Shown here piece by piece: positions 16,552-25,507 of a DNA stretch of 64,000 nucleotides (position 1 is the first letter of the stretch; the number at the start of each line of letters is the position of its first letter). A model generated the notes under the pieces. The model was not told the DNA's origin, made no database searches, and saw only the letters and a program-made list of their open reading frames with translations. Source of the DNA: Roseateles_B sp041912595 (lineage in GTDB: Bacteria; Pseudomonadota; Gammaproteobacteria; Burkholderiales; Burkholderiaceae_C); NCBI GenBank assembly GCA_041912595.1, contig JAYRMR010000003.1, positions 62,001-126,000 of the forward strand, read 5' to 3'. Position numbers and translations under genes: made by a program.

Positions 16552-17049
16552 ATGAAGCAACCCCATCCTCCCCTTGAGCCGGCGTCGTTCTACAACGCCG
16601 ACACCTACCGAAGCCAGGACAGCATCGGCTGGCTGATGCACCGCATCAAGCAATCGATCGTCCATCTGGCCGACAAGCGCCTGTGCCAGCACGACCTCAC
16701 GCATGCGCAGTGGGCGCCGATGCTGCGCCTGCGCCTGCACGGCGCCAGTTCCACGCTGCAGCTCAGCAAGGACCTGGACGTGGACGCCGGGGCCCTGAGC
16801 CGCCTGCTGGACCGCCTCGAGGCCAAGGGCCTGGTGGTGCGGGAGCGCTCCAGCACCGACCGCCGCGTGGTGCAGGTGTCCCTCAGCGAAGAGGGGCAGC
16901 GCGTGACGGCGGAGCTGCCGGCCGTGCTGTCCGAAGTGTTCAACGCCCATCTGGCCGGATTCACCGAGGCCGAATGGCGCACCCTCATCGACCTGCTGCA
17001 ACGCCTCGTCGCCAATGGCGAGGCGCTGCGAGAGTCCTCCAAGGAATGA
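16552..17049 (+). CDS. MarR-family transcriptional regulator
   Basis: A dimeric winged-helix repressor, probably relieved by small aromatic or drug ligands. The 165 residues include the MarR core: LTHAQWAPMLRL (helix 2), SSTLQLSKDLDVDAGALSRLLDRLEAKGLVVRE (recognition helix and wing, about 65-97) and SSTDRRVVQVSLSEEG with the conserved DRR. It overlaps or abuts the outer-membrane efflux gene that follows and shares its transcript with the emrAB-like genes, the usual EmrR-type arrangement. Confidence 0.92.
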   Translation: MKQPHPPLEPASFYNADTYRSQDSIGWLMHRIKQSIVHLADKRLCQHDLTHAQWAPMLRLRLHGASSTLQLSKDLDVDAGALSRLLDRLEAKGLVVRERSSTDRRVVQVSLSEEGQRVTAELPAVLSEVFNAHLAGFTEAEWRTLIDLLQRLVANGEALRESSKE

Positions 17050-17054
17050 CCCCG

Positions 17055-18503
17055 ATGCATCGACACCCCCTCCCTGGCGCCCTGCGCCTGACCGCCGTCC
17101 CGGCGCTGCTGCTGGCGCTGGGCCTGCTCTCGGCCTGCGCGCCCATTCCCACGCAGCCGGCCGCGCCCGAGCGCCTGCAGGGCGAGGCCCTGGGCCTGGC
17201 CGCGGCGCCCGGCGCGACGGCGGCCGTCGACACCGCCTGGTGGCGCGCCTGGGGCGATGAGCGCCTCGACGCCCTGATGGACAAGGCCCTGCGCGACGCG
17301 CCCAGCCTGGCCCTGGCCCGCGCCCGCATCGCCAAGGCCGGCGCGGCCGTGGACAACGCCGCCGCGGCCGACAAGCCGGTGATCGGCATCGGCCTGGACG
17401 TCGAGCGCCAGCGCTTCAGCGAGCACGGCATGTACCCGCCGCCGCTCGCCGGCAACGTCTACAACACGGCCACGCTGCAGGCCGGCATCAGCTACGACTG
17501 GGACTTCTTCGGCCGCCACCAGGCCGCGCTGCAGGCCAGCCTCGGCCAGCAACGCGCCCTGCAGGCCGAGAGCGAAGCCGCCCGCCTGAACATCGCGACC
17601 GCCGTGCTGCGGGCCTGGCTGGGACTGGCTCGCAGCGTGAGCCAGGAGCAGCTGCTGCAGCAGCAGATCGAGCTGCGCCAGCAGGCCCTGGACCTCGTGA
17701 AGCAGCGCCGCGCGGCCGGCCTCGACACCGACATCGACCTGCGTGGCGCCGAGGCCCCGCTGGCGGAGCTGCAGCGCCAGACCCTGGCGCAGCAGCAGCT
17801 GGCGCAGGCCTTCCGCGTGCAGCTCGCCGCCCTGAGCGTGCAGCCGCTGGAGTCGCTGGCCGGCTGGCGCCCCGCGCTGCCCGCCGCCGTGGCGGCCGCA
17901 CAGGCGCCGAACCTCGATCTCCTGGCCTCGCGCCCCGACGTGCGTGCCGCGCTGGCCCGGGCCGAGGCCGCCGGCTACGAGATCACCGCCGCCCGCGGCC
18001 GCTTCTACCCGGACCTGACGCTCAACGCCTTCGCCGGCTTCAGCAGCATCGGCCTGGACAAGCTGCTGGAGAGCGGCAGCCACCAGCTGGGCTTCGGGCC
18101 CTCGCTGCGCCTGCCGCTCTTTGACACCGGCCGCCTGCGCGCCGGCTTCAAGTCCGCCGTGGCCGAGCAGGAGTCCGCCGTCGCGGCCTACAACGCCGCG
18201 GTGGTCGAGGGCGTCCGCGATGCCCGCGAGCAATGGGAGGCCCTGCAATCGCTGCAGGCCCAGCAGCTGCCCCAGGAGGCACTGCTGCGCAGCAACGAGC
18301 AGCAGCTGCGCCTGGCCGAGGAACGCCAGGCGGCGGGTCTCGGCAACCGGCTGCCGGTGATCCAGGCCCGCCAGGCGCTCGTGCAGCAGCAGCGCCAGAC
18401 CCTGGAGCTGCGTGCCCAACAGCTCGAGACCCGCGTGCAGCTGATGCGCGCCCTGGGCGGCGAGGCGCCGAAGCGCGAAGCGCGCCAGAACGCCCCGGCC
18501 TGA
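17055..18503 (+). CDS. Outer-membrane efflux lipoprotein (NodT/OprM-type)
   Basis: TolC-like outer-membrane channel of the tripartite pump formed with the next two genes. The 482 residues begin with a lipoprotein signal (LLALGLLSAC, lipobox LSAC at about 24-27). The two OEP repeats follow, with typical long Gln/Ala helices and DTAWWRAWGDERLDALMDKAL at the start of the mature part. I chose the ATG at 17055 because AAGGA sits 9 bases upstream; the ATG at 17046 overlaps the marR stop but leaves no ribosome-site spacing. Confidence 0.92.
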   Translation: MHRHPLPGALRLTAVPALLLALGLLSACAPIPTQPAAPERLQGEALGLAAAPGATAAVDTAWWRAWGDERLDALMDKALRDAPSLALARARIAKAGAAVDNAAAADKPVIGIGLDVERQRFSEHGMYPPPLAGNVYNTATLQAGISYDWDFFGRHQAALQASLGQQRALQAESEAARLNIATAVLRAWLGLARSVSQEQLLQQQIELRQQALDLVKQRRAAGLDTDIDLRGAEAPLAELQRQTLAQQQLAQAFRVQLAALSVQPLESLAGWRPALPAAVAAAQAPNLDLLASRPDVRAALARAEAAGYEITAARGRFYPDLTLNAFAGFSSIGLDKLLESGSHQLGFGPSLRLPLFDTGRLRAGFKSAVAEQESAVAAYNAAVVEGVRDAREQWEALQSLQAQQLPQEALLRSNEQQLRLAEERQAAGLGNRLPVIQARQALVQQQRQTLELRAQQLETRVQLMRALGGEAPKREARQNAPA

Positions 18504-18612
18504 ACGCCAGCGCCTGAACGGACCTGCCCCACGAACACTGCAATGGCGCCCGATCTCCCCACGATCACCTCCTGAGGGCCGGCGCCCGGACCCCAAGAAA
18601 GCACACATCATC

Positions 18613-19902
18613 ATGAGCCAAGACAACAACACCGCCGCTGCCGCCAAGACCGGCAACCCCCAGCGCAAGAAGGGCCTGACCCTCGTCGCCCTCGCCCTGG
18701 TGGTGGGCTTCGGCGCCTACAGCGCCTACGAATGGCTGGTGGGCCGCCACTACGAGAAGACGGACAACGCCTACGTGCAGGCCAATGTCGTGCAGATCAC
18801 GCCGCTGGTCGGCGGCACCGTGCGCGCCATCCACGTCGATGACACCGACGCCGTCAAGGCCGGCCAGAAGCTGGTCAGCCTCGACCCGGTCGACGCCCGC
18901 ATGGCGCTGGAGCAGGCCCAGGCCCAGCTCGGCCAGACGGTGCGTGAGGTGCGGACCCTGTTCGCCAACAACGCCACGCTGCAGGCCCAGGCCCGCAGCC
19001 GGGACGCCGACCTGCAGCGCGCCCGCAGCGAGGTCGCCCGCCTGAAGGACGATGTCAGCCGCCGCGAGCCGCTGGTGGCGACGGGCGCCGTGGGCAAGGA
19101 AGAGCTGGAGCACGCCCGCGCCCAGCTCAAGACCGCGCAGGCCGCCGTGGCCGCGGCCGAGGCCGGCGCCGAGGCCGCCCGCGAGCAGCTCGCGTCCAAC
19201 CAGTCGCTGACCGACGGCACCAGCGTCGAGCAGCACCCCAATGTGCAGCGCGCCGCCGCCCGTGTGCGTGAGACCTACCTCGCCGTGCAGCGCAACGAGC
19301 TCGTGGCCCCGGTGGACGGCTGGATCGCGCGCCGCAGCGTGCAGCTGGGCCAGCGCGTAGCCGCCGGCGCACCGCTGATGAGCGTCGTGGGCCTGCAGCA
19401 GGCCTGGGTCGACGCCAACTTCAAGGAAGGCCAGCTGGCCCGCCTGCGCATCGGCCAGCCGGTGACGCTGGTGGCGGATGTGTACGGCGACAAGACGGAG
19501 TTCCACGGCAAGGTCGTCGGCCTCGGCGCCGGCACCGGTGCGGCCTTTGCCGTGCTGCCGGCCCAGAACGCGACGGGCAACTGGATCAAGGTCGTGCAGC
19601 GCGTGCCGGTGCGCATCGCGCTGGACGCCAAGGAGCTGGCCGCCCATCCGCTGCGCGTGGGGCTGTCGATGAACGTGGCCGTGGACGTGAGCGAGCAGTC
19701 CGGCCAGCCGCTGTCGCAGGGCGTGGCCGCCACGAGCGCCGCCGCGACCAAGGTCTTCGAGGACCAGGACCGCGCCGCCGACGCCGAGGTGGCGCGCATC
19801 ATCCAGTCCAACCTGGGCCGGGCCGCCAAGCCCGTCGCGGCGGCCTCCAAGGCCGTGGCCAAGGCCCACAAGAGCGCTGACGCCGCCCACGGAAAGGCCT
19901 GA
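18613..19902 (+). CDS. Membrane-fusion (periplasmic adaptor) protein, EmrA/HlyD family
   Basis: Bridges the MFS pump and the outer-membrane channel. At 429 residues it has an N-terminal membrane anchor (about 20-40, GLTLVALALVVGFGAYSAYEW). Then come the lipoyl half-motif (YVQANVVQITPLVGGTVRAIHVDDTDAVKAGQKLVSLDP), a long alpha hairpin (about 95-215), the second lipoyl half (LVAPVDGWIARRSVQLGQRV) and a beta-barrel. The C-terminal 50 residues are Ala/Lys-rich and unusual for EmrA. It lies 109 bases after the OMF gene and 2 bases before the MFS gene. Confidence 0.93.
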   Translation: MSQDNNTAAAAKTGNPQRKKGLTLVALALVVGFGAYSAYEWLVGRHYEKTDNAYVQANVVQITPLVGGTVRAIHVDDTDAVKAGQKLVSLDPVDARMALEQAQAQLGQTVREVRTLFANNATLQAQARSRDADLQRARSEVARLKDDVSRREPLVATGAVGKEELEHARAQLKTAQAAVAAAEAGAEAAREQLASNQSLTDGTSVEQHPNVQRAAARVRETYLAVQRNELVAPVDGWIARRSVQLGQRVAAGAPLMSVVGLQQAWVDANFKEGQLARLRIGQPVTLVADVYGDKTEFHGKVVGLGAGTGAAFAVLPAQNATGNWIKVVQRVPVRIALDAKELAAHPLRVGLSMNVAVDVSEQSGQPLSQGVAATSAAATKVFEDQDRAADAEVARIIQSNLGRAAKPVAAASKAVAKAHKSADAAHGKA

Positions 19903-19904
19903 GC

Positions 19905-21467
19905 ATGAGCGCCCCCGCTGCTGCCGTGGCGCCACCGCCACCGCTCAAGGGCTCCGACCTGGTGGTGGGCACGATTGCCCTGTCACTGGCGACCTTCATG
20001 AACGTGCTGGACTCGTCCATCGCCAACGTGTCCCTGCCGGCCATCGCCGGTGATCTGGGCGTGAGCCCGGTGCAGGGCACCTGGGTGATCACGAGCTTCG
20101 GCGTGGCCAACGCCATCTCCGTGCCGCTCACCGGCTGGCTGACGCAGCGCTTCGGCGCCGTGCGCCTGTTCACCGTGAGCGTGCTGCTCTTCGTGCTCGC
20201 GTCCTGGCTGTGCGGCTTCGCGCACTCGCTGGAGATGCTGGTGGCCTGCCGCGTGCTGCAGGGCCTGGTGGCGGGGCCGATGATCCCGCTGTCCCAGACG
20301 CTGCTGCTGTCGAGCTATCCGCCGGCCAAGGCCGGCACGGCCCTGGCGTTATGGGGGGTGACGACGCTGGTCGCGCCGGTGGTCGGGCCGCTGCTGGGCG
20401 GCTGGATCACCGACAACGTCTCCTGGCCGTGGATCTTCTACATCAACGTGCCCGTGGGCCTGCTGGCCGCCGGCATGACGTGGAGCATCTACCGCTCGCG
20501 CGAGACGCAGATCAAGAAGCTGCCCATCGACGGCGTGGGCCTGGCGCTGCTGGTGCTGTGGGTCGGCGCGCTGCAGGTCATGCTGGACAAGGGCAAGGAG
20601 CTCGACTGGTTCTCCAGCCCCGAGATCGTCGTCCTCGGCCTGACCGCCCTGATCGGCTTCGCCTTCTTCCTCGTGTGGGAGCTGACGGACGATCACCCCG
20701 TGGTGGACCTGCGCCTCTTCGCGCGGCGCAACTTCCTCTTCGGGGCGGCGACGCTGTCCATTGCCTACGGCCTCTTCTTCGGCAACGTCGTGCTGCTGCC
20801 GCTGTGGCTGCAGCAGTGGATGGGCTACACCGCCACGGACGCGGGCATGGCGCTGGCGCCGGTGGGGCTGCTGGCCATCCTGCTGTCGCCGGTGGTGGGG
20901 CGCAACGTGGCCCGCGTGGACCCGCGCTGGATGGCGAGCTTCGCCTTCGTGATGTTCGCCATCGTCCTGAAGATGCGGGCCAACTTCACCACGCAGACGG
21001 ACTTTGCGACCATCATGATCCCCACGATCCTGCAGGGCGCGGCGCTGGCCTTCTTCTTCATCCCGCTGACCACGCTGACGCTCTCGGGCATCACGCCGGA
21101 CCGCATCGCGGCGGCGGCGGGCCTGTCGAACTTCGTGCGGATCACGGCGGGCGCGATGGGCACGTCCATCTCGACGACGCTGTGGGAGAACCGCGCCACG
21201 CTGCACCACCACCACCTCGCCGAGCGCCTCGCGCAAGGCGACCCGGTGACGGACGAGACGCTGCGTCAGCTGCAGGCCAGCGGCATGAGCCTGCAGCAGG
21301 CGATGGCCTGGCTGAACCGCACGATCGACCAGCAGGCCTTCACGCGGGCCGCGGACGACATCTTCCTGGCGTCCGCCGCCATCTTCCTGGTGCTGATCGC
21401 CTCGGTGTGGCTCACCCGCCGGCCGCCGCGGATGTCGGCGCCGGTGGACGCCGGGGGCGCGCACTGA
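19905..21467 (+). CDS. MFS multidrug transporter, DHA2/EmrB family
   Basis: Proton-driven drug exporter with 14 predicted membrane helices over 520 residues. The motif LDSSIANVSLPAIAGDLGVS (about 28-47) and the motif C-like stretch GPLLGGWITDNVSWPWIFYINVP (about 160-182) are diagnostic of the DHA2 family. With the preceding OMF and adaptor it forms a complete EmrAB-TolC-like pump under the MarR regulator. Confidence 0.94.
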   Translation: MSAPAAAVAPPPPLKGSDLVVGTIALSLATFMNVLDSSIANVSLPAIAGDLGVSPVQGTWVITSFGVANAISVPLTGWLTQRFGAVRLFTVSVLLFVLASWLCGFAHSLEMLVACRVLQGLVAGPMIPLSQTLLLSSYPPAKAGTALALWGVTTLVAPVVGPLLGGWITDNVSWPWIFYINVPVGLLAAGMTWSIYRSRETQIKKLPIDGVGLALLVLWVGALQVMLDKGKELDWFSSPEIVVLGLTALIGFAFFLVWELTDDHPVVDLRLFARRNFLFGAATLSIAYGLFFGNVVLLPLWLQQWMGYTATDAGMALAPVGLLAILLSPVVGRNVARVDPRWMASFAFVMFAIVLKMRANFTTQTDFATIMIPTILQGAALAFFFIPLTTLTLSGITPDRIAAAAGLSNFVRITAGAMGTSISTTLWENRATLHHHHLAERLAQGDPVTDETLRQLQASGMSLQQAMAWLNRTIDQQAFTRAADDIFLASAAIFLVLIASVWLTRRPPRMSAPVDAGGAH

Positions 21468-21493
21468 CGCGGTCGATGCGCTGACGCGATGAA

Positions 21494-21525
21494 CGAGGGC
21501 GAGGGCTCAGCGGTCCTCGCCCTCG
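21494..21525. terminator. Hairpin between convergent emrB-like and RHH genes
   Basis: An 11-bp perfect stem (CGAGGGCGAGG/CCTCGCCCTCG) with a 10-base loop. It overlaps the last codons of the ribbon-helix-helix gene and begins 26 bases after the MFS stop. There is no long T-run on either strand, so it is only a candidate bidirectional terminator. Confidence 0.4.
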
Positions 21526-21758
21526 CTGCTTTCGGGGCCGTCCGCAGGGGCGGCGTCTCCCGCCGGCTTGGGCGGCCGGCCCCGCTTCGCCGCCGGCGCG
21601 GCGTCCAACTTCACGCCGCGGCGCTGCAGGGCCTCGCGCAGCAGGTACTCGATCTGCGCATTGCTCGAGCGCAGCTCCTGCGCGGCCAGGCGCTCGATCT
21701 CGTCCCACAGCTCGGGGGAGAGCCGGAGCGCAAAGGCCTTCTTAGTGGGACTGGCCAT
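21507..21758 (-). CDS. Arc-like ribbon-helix-helix DNA-binding protein
   Basis: An 83-residue putative transcription factor. The N-terminal RHH reads KKAFALRLSPELWDEIERLAAQELRSSNAQIEYLLREAL (about 6-45), the Arc/HicB-like pattern of a beta-strand and two helices. The C-terminal half is a disordered tail (RGRPPKPAG, then acidic). Its start overlaps the end of the upstream membrane-protein gene by 17 bases, so the two are translationally coupled. It is the best candidate to bind the 26-bp palindrome in front of the first gene of the operon (23242-23267). Confidence 0.8.
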   Translation of the reverse strand: MASPTKKAFALRLSPELWDEIERLAAQELRSSNAQIEYLLREALQRRGVKLDAAPAAKRGRPPKPAGDAAPADGPESSEGEDR

Positions 21759-22326
21759 GCCTTCTTGCTCCGGTGGCTCGCGGACGCCGGCTGCCGCGGG
21801 CATCGGTGCTGGGCGTGGCGCTTGCCCGTGCCGCATCGGCAGCCAGGTCGGCAGCAGAGACGCGCCACTGCAGGAGTTCGACCGCCATGTAGGCCAGCAT
21901 CAGGAGCAGCACGGCCACGGTGCCGAGCTCGTGCGCCTGTGCGCTCAGGCTCGGCCAGCCCGCCTGCTGCCGGGCCACGATCTGGTAGTGCGACGCGCTC
22001 AGCATCACCAGCAGCAGGGCCCCGACGACCTGCAGCTGCCGGTCCATGCGCGCCCAGCTCAGCGCGGCACGTGCGGGGTTCAGCCAGTACGCCCGATGCG
22101 GAACGCTGAGGAGAGAAGGGTGCTTGCGGAGCCAGCGCAGCAGGCCGCCGCACATCACCCAGGGCAGGGGCGCCAGCACGAGCACCATGAGCAGCACATA
22201 GCCCGTACGGGGCATCGCCTTTCCCGGGTCGCCGACCTGCTCCGGGAGCAGGGGCCAACTGGCGACCAGGCTCAGCAGGTACAGCACCCAGGCGATGCGC
22301 TGGCAATGACGGAGAAGCTCGGTCAC
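21742..22326 (-). CDS. Uncharacterised four-helix membrane protein
   Basis: I do not recognise the family. The 194 residues start at a GTG (22326) preceded by AAGGAG at 6 bases. Hydrophobic segments are at about 8-27, 43-65, 98-115 and 132-152, and the C-terminal 40 residues are Ala/Arg-rich and probably cytoplasmic. It lies 15 bases downstream of the SPFH gene and overlaps the RHH gene, so it is the middle gene of a tight three-gene operon. It may be a partner of the SPFH scaffold. Confidence 0.75.
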   Translation of the reverse strand: MTELLRHCQRIAWVLYLLSLVASWPLLPEQVGDPGKAMPRTGYVLLMVLVLAPLPWVMCGGLLRWLRKHPSLLSVPHRAYWLNPARAALSWARMDRQLQVVGALLLVMLSASHYQIVARQQAGWPSLSAQAHELGTVAVLLLMLAYMAVELLQWRVSAADLAADAARASATPSTDARGSRRPRATGARRHGQSH

Positions 22327-22341
22327 GTCCCGCTCCTTCGC

Positions 22342-23229
22342 TCAGTTGTACAGCGTGCCGGCGTTCACGATGGGCTGGGTGTCCTTGTCGGAGCACAGCA
22401 CCACCAGCAGGTTCGAGACCATCGCGGCCTTGCGCTCGTCGTCCAGCACGACGATCTCGCGTTCCGACAGGCCCTTGAGCGCGGACTCCACCATGCTCAC
22501 CGCCCCGTGCACGATGCGTTGACGGGCGCTGATGATGGCCTCGGCCTGCTGACGGCGCAGCATGACCTGGGCGATCTCGGGCGCGTAGGCGAGGTGGGTG
22601 AGCTTGGCATCCAGCACCTCGACGCCCGCCGCGGCGAAGCGCTCCTGCAGTTCGGCCTTCATGGCGGCGGCGACTTCGTCCTGGCCGGCGCGCAGCGTGG
22701 TCTCGCCGTGCTGCAGGTCCTCGCCGTCGTCGTAGGCATAGAGATTGGCCGTGTGGCGCAGCGCGGCCTCGGCCTGGATCTGCACATAGGTCTCGTAGCT
22801 GTCGACATCGAACAGCGCCTGCGCCGTGTCGCTCACCCGCCAGACGACGGCGGCGCTGATCTCGATGGGATTGCCGCGCTTGTCGTTGACCTTCAGCGTG
22901 GGCGAGGTGAGGTTGCGCGAGCGCAGCGAGATGCGTTGCTTGCCGGCGAAGGGATTGGCCCAGCGCAGCCCGGGAGCGCGGTCCGTGCCGAGGTAGCGGC
23001 CGAAGAGCGTCAGCACCCGGCCCTCGTTGGGCTGCTGAACGTAGAGGCCGGCGAGCAGCGTGGCGCCCACGATCTTGCAGGTGATGCCCAGCACGATCTG
23101 GCTCAGCAGCAGCAGGGCCGCGATGCCGGCCAGGATGCTCAGCACCCCCAGTGCCGCCATGACGTAACCATTGCTCGTGAATGCCTGACGCTCGCGGCTG
23201 ACGGCGATGCTGGCGGTGTGTGCGGTCAT
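22342..23229 (-). CDS. SPFH (stomatin/prohibitin) domain protein
   Basis: A membrane-microdomain scaffold of the SPFH/Band 7 superfamily. The 295 residues have two N-terminal hydrophobic segments (about 22-45 and 48-64). The SPFH domain follows (QQPNEGRVLTLFGRYLGTDRAPGLRWANPF, about 64-93; NPIEISAAVVWRVSDTAQALFDVD), then a coiled coil containing AEIAQVMLRRQQAEAI-type repeats. It is the first gene of the operon; GAGG lies just before the ATG and the 26-bp palindrome begins 13 bases further upstream. Confidence 0.9.
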   Translation of the reverse strand: MTAHTASIAVSRERQAFTSNGYVMAALGVLSILAGIAALLLLSQIVLGITCKIVGATLLAGLYVQQPNEGRVLTLFGRYLGTDRAPGLRWANPFAGKQRISLRSRNLTSPTLKVNDKRGNPIEISAAVVWRVSDTAQALFDVDSYETYVQIQAEAALRHTANLYAYDDGEDLQHGETTLRAGQDEVAAAMKAELQERFAAAGVEVLDAKLTHLAYAPEIAQVMLRRQQAEAIISARQRIVHGAVSMVESALKGLSEREIVVLDDERKAAMVSNLLVVLCSDKDTQPIVNAGTLYN

Positions 23230-23241
23230 GGGGCCTCCTGT

Positions 23242-23267
23242 GAATTAATGTGATATCACTTTAATTC
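23242..23267. promoter_or_regulatory. 26-bp near-perfect palindrome upstream of the SPFH operon
   Basis: Arms GAATTAATGTGAT and ATCACTTTAATTC are reverse complements except at one pair; the core is GTGATATCAC. It is AT-rich in a GC-rich region and sits 13 bases before the SPFH start codon, within the expected promoter/leader. It is a strong candidate operator, perhaps for the RHH protein encoded at the end of the operon. Confidence 0.75.
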
Positions 23268-23359
23268 CATATTTGCCGCCTTGGCAAGTCTTTTCGGAGA
23301 CCGTGCGCGGCCGAGCGGCGCGGTGCTCTCGCGCCGGTCGTTCGCCGATCAGGGGCCCC

Positions 23360-25507
23360 TCACAGATTCGCCGCGAACAGCCGCTTCAGGAAGAGTTGCT
23401 TGAAGCTGTGGGCCTGGTCGAGGCCCAGGCGCTCGAGGTAGGCCTCGGGCACCTCCGGCACGCCCTGCAGGCTGCGCAGGATGAGCCCGACCAGCTCGAC
23501 GGGATGCGTGCTGGCGTGCTTGAGCTTCTTGAGCGCGCGGACGATCTTGAGCTCGTCGTCCGTGAGGTCCGTGCCGAAGGGGAAGTCCGGCAGCACGCCC
23601 TCGTTGCGCCAGGGGCGCAGCTGCTCGCGCAGCGCTTCGGGCCGGTTCTGGCGCCAAGTCTCGGGCAGCTGCCAATCCGCTGCCAGCTTGCCGTGGGCCT
23701 GGGCCTCGCGCACGAGGGACTCCTGGAAGCGCGAGTCCGCGATGCGGATCAGCGCCTGCACGACCTCGGTGTCCGTCTTGCCGCGCAGGTCGGCGACGCC
23801 GTACTCGGTGATCACCACGTCCCGCAGGTGCCGCGGGATGGTCACGTTGCCGTAGTTCCAGACGATGGAGCTGGTGAGCCCGTGGTGGTTCTCGTGCGTG
23901 GCGCGCAGCATCAGCACCGAGCGGGCGTCCGGCAGCGCGTGGCCCATGGCGACGAAGTTGTACTGCCCGCCCACGCCGGAGACGACCTGGCCGGACTCGA
24001 GCGCGTCGGAGCCCGCGGCGCCGAGCAGCGTCATCTTCATCGTCGTGTTCATGAAGCGGGCGTCACGGCGCTGGAGGCGTTTGAGCGTCTCGCTGCCCAG
24101 GGCGTCGCCGTAGAGCTCGTTGATGTAGCCGATGCGCATCATGGCGATCTGCGCGCGCAGCGGCTCGTCGAGCTCGCGCAGGGTCTGGTAGAAGTCCCGC
24201 GGGCCGAGGAAGAAGCCGCCGTGCAGCAACGCGCGCTGGCGCCACTGCGGGCCGAGCGCGGCGGCCCAGGCCTGCAGCGCGGCGGGGCTGTCGAGGTCCG
24301 AGGGCAGGGCGCGGGCGGCGTCGGGCGTGAGCGTCTCGCGCAGCAGGCCCTGCGCCTGCCAGTGCTGCAGCGCGCGCGCCGTCAGCGGGAGCTGCACAGC
24401 GCCCATCTCGCACAGCGCCTGCAGCGCGGCCATGCTCGGGGTCTCGCCCAGACGACCGGCCAGTGCGAGGCGCTGCAGGGCCTCGTCCTGGAAGACCTGG
24501 CGCTTGATGATGCCCGCGCGCACGAGTTGCAGCAGGCCATTCACGAACATCTCCGAGCAGCCGTAGAGGCCCTGCTCGAAGGGGGCGAGCTCGCGCGCGG
24601 CCACGTCCTGGCAGCCCAGCCCGGCCAGCATCTGGCGGAAGGCCGCCGGCCGCGTGTGGCGCACGATCAACGCCTGCGCGATGGCATCGCCGAGCGAGCC
24701 GATGCCGATCTGCAGCGTGCCGCCGTCCTTCACGAGGCTCGCGGCATGCAGGCCGATGGCGTAGTCCGCCCAGCCGATGGCCGCATTGGGCGGAGCGAAG
24801 AGCTGGTGGCTGGTCTCGGGGGTCTCGACGAGCAGATCGACATAGCCCGGCGGCACCAGGGCCGGCCCGGTCATGAAGGGCAGCTGGCGGTTGATCATGG
24901 CCACCGTGAAGGGTTGGCGGCCGAGCGCGGCGAGCTGCTCGATGAGGTCCAGGCTCAGGTCCGGATTGCAGGAGAGGGACAGCTGCGGGCCCGCGTCGCT
25001 GCCCGCCTCGGCGTCGCGGCAGGCCACGGCCTGCAGGATGAGGTTCACGCCGAGCTTCACCATGTCCCGCACCACGAAGCTGTAGTTGGTGCAGACGAAG
25101 CCCTGCTGCGCGATGGGGTTGCCGAGGTAGTCGCCCGTCTTCAGGAAGAACTCGTGCACGGCGATGTTCGGTGGCAGCGTCTGCGCGCGGTGGTCCTTGA
25201 CGTAGTCGAGGTCGGGGTAGTCGGCGAACACGCGCGCCACCAGCGGCTCGAGGAACTGGCGCTCGAGATCGCTCTTGCCGACGGGCTTCTCGAGCGAGAG
25301 CGCCGTGAAGATGGTCAGGCGCCGCTGCGGCAGCGCGCGGACGCGGCGGTACAGCGCATTGACCAGCGGATTGGGCTTGCCCAGGCCCAGGGGGATGGCC
25401 ATGACGATGTCCCCCGGCACGCGGGCCAGGATCTGGTCGACGGCCGCCTCCAGGTCCTGCAGCAGGGGCGCTTGGGCGGTGGCGGTCGAAGGGGGCGTGG
25501 GCAGCAT
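23360..25507 (-). CDS. Acetyl-CoA hydrolase/transferase family protein (long form)
   Basis: A CoA-transferase of the acetyl-CoA hydrolase family. From the ATG at 25507 (GAGGAGA 6 bases before) it has 715 residues, compared with about 500 for classical Cat1-type enzymes. The N-terminal CoA-transferase half includes DIVMAIPLGLGKPNPLVNALYR and a ligand region GTLQIGIGSLGDAIAQAL. The C-terminal domain is clear: VSGVGGQYNFVAMGHAL, then VITEYGVADLRGKTD. About 150 residues between the two halves (about 290-440) are not part of the standard fold. It may act on acyl-CoA/acetate exchange. Confidence 0.82.
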   Translation of the reverse strand: MLPTPPSTATAQAPLLQDLEAAVDQILARVPGDIVMAIPLGLGKPNPLVNALYRRVRALPQRRLTIFTALSLEKPVGKSDLERQFLEPLVARVFADYPDLDYVKDHRAQTLPPNIAVHEFFLKTGDYLGNPIAQQGFVCTNYSFVVRDMVKLGVNLILQAVACRDAEAGSDAGPQLSLSCNPDLSLDLIEQLAALGRQPFTVAMINRQLPFMTGPALVPPGYVDLLVETPETSHQLFAPPNAAIGWADYAIGLHAASLVKDGGTLQIGIGSLGDAIAQALIVRHTRPAAFRQMLAGLGCQDVAARELAPFEQGLYGCSEMFVNGLLQLVRAGIIKRQVFQDEALQRLALAGRLGETPSMAALQALCEMGAVQLPLTARALQHWQAQGLLRETLTPDAARALPSDLDSPAALQAWAAALGPQWRQRALLHGGFFLGPRDFYQTLRELDEPLRAQIAMMRIGYINELYGDALGSETLKRLQRRDARFMNTTMKMTLLGAAGSDALESGQVVSGVGGQYNFVAMGHALPDARSVLMLRATHENHHGLTSSIVWNYGNVTIPRHLRDVVITEYGVADLRGKTDTEVVQALIRIADSRFQESLVREAQAHGKLAADWQLPETWRQNRPEALREQLRPWRNEGVLPDFPFGTDLTDDELKIVRALKKLKHASTHPVELVGLILRSLQGVPEVPEAYLERLGLDQAHSFKQLFLKRLFAANL

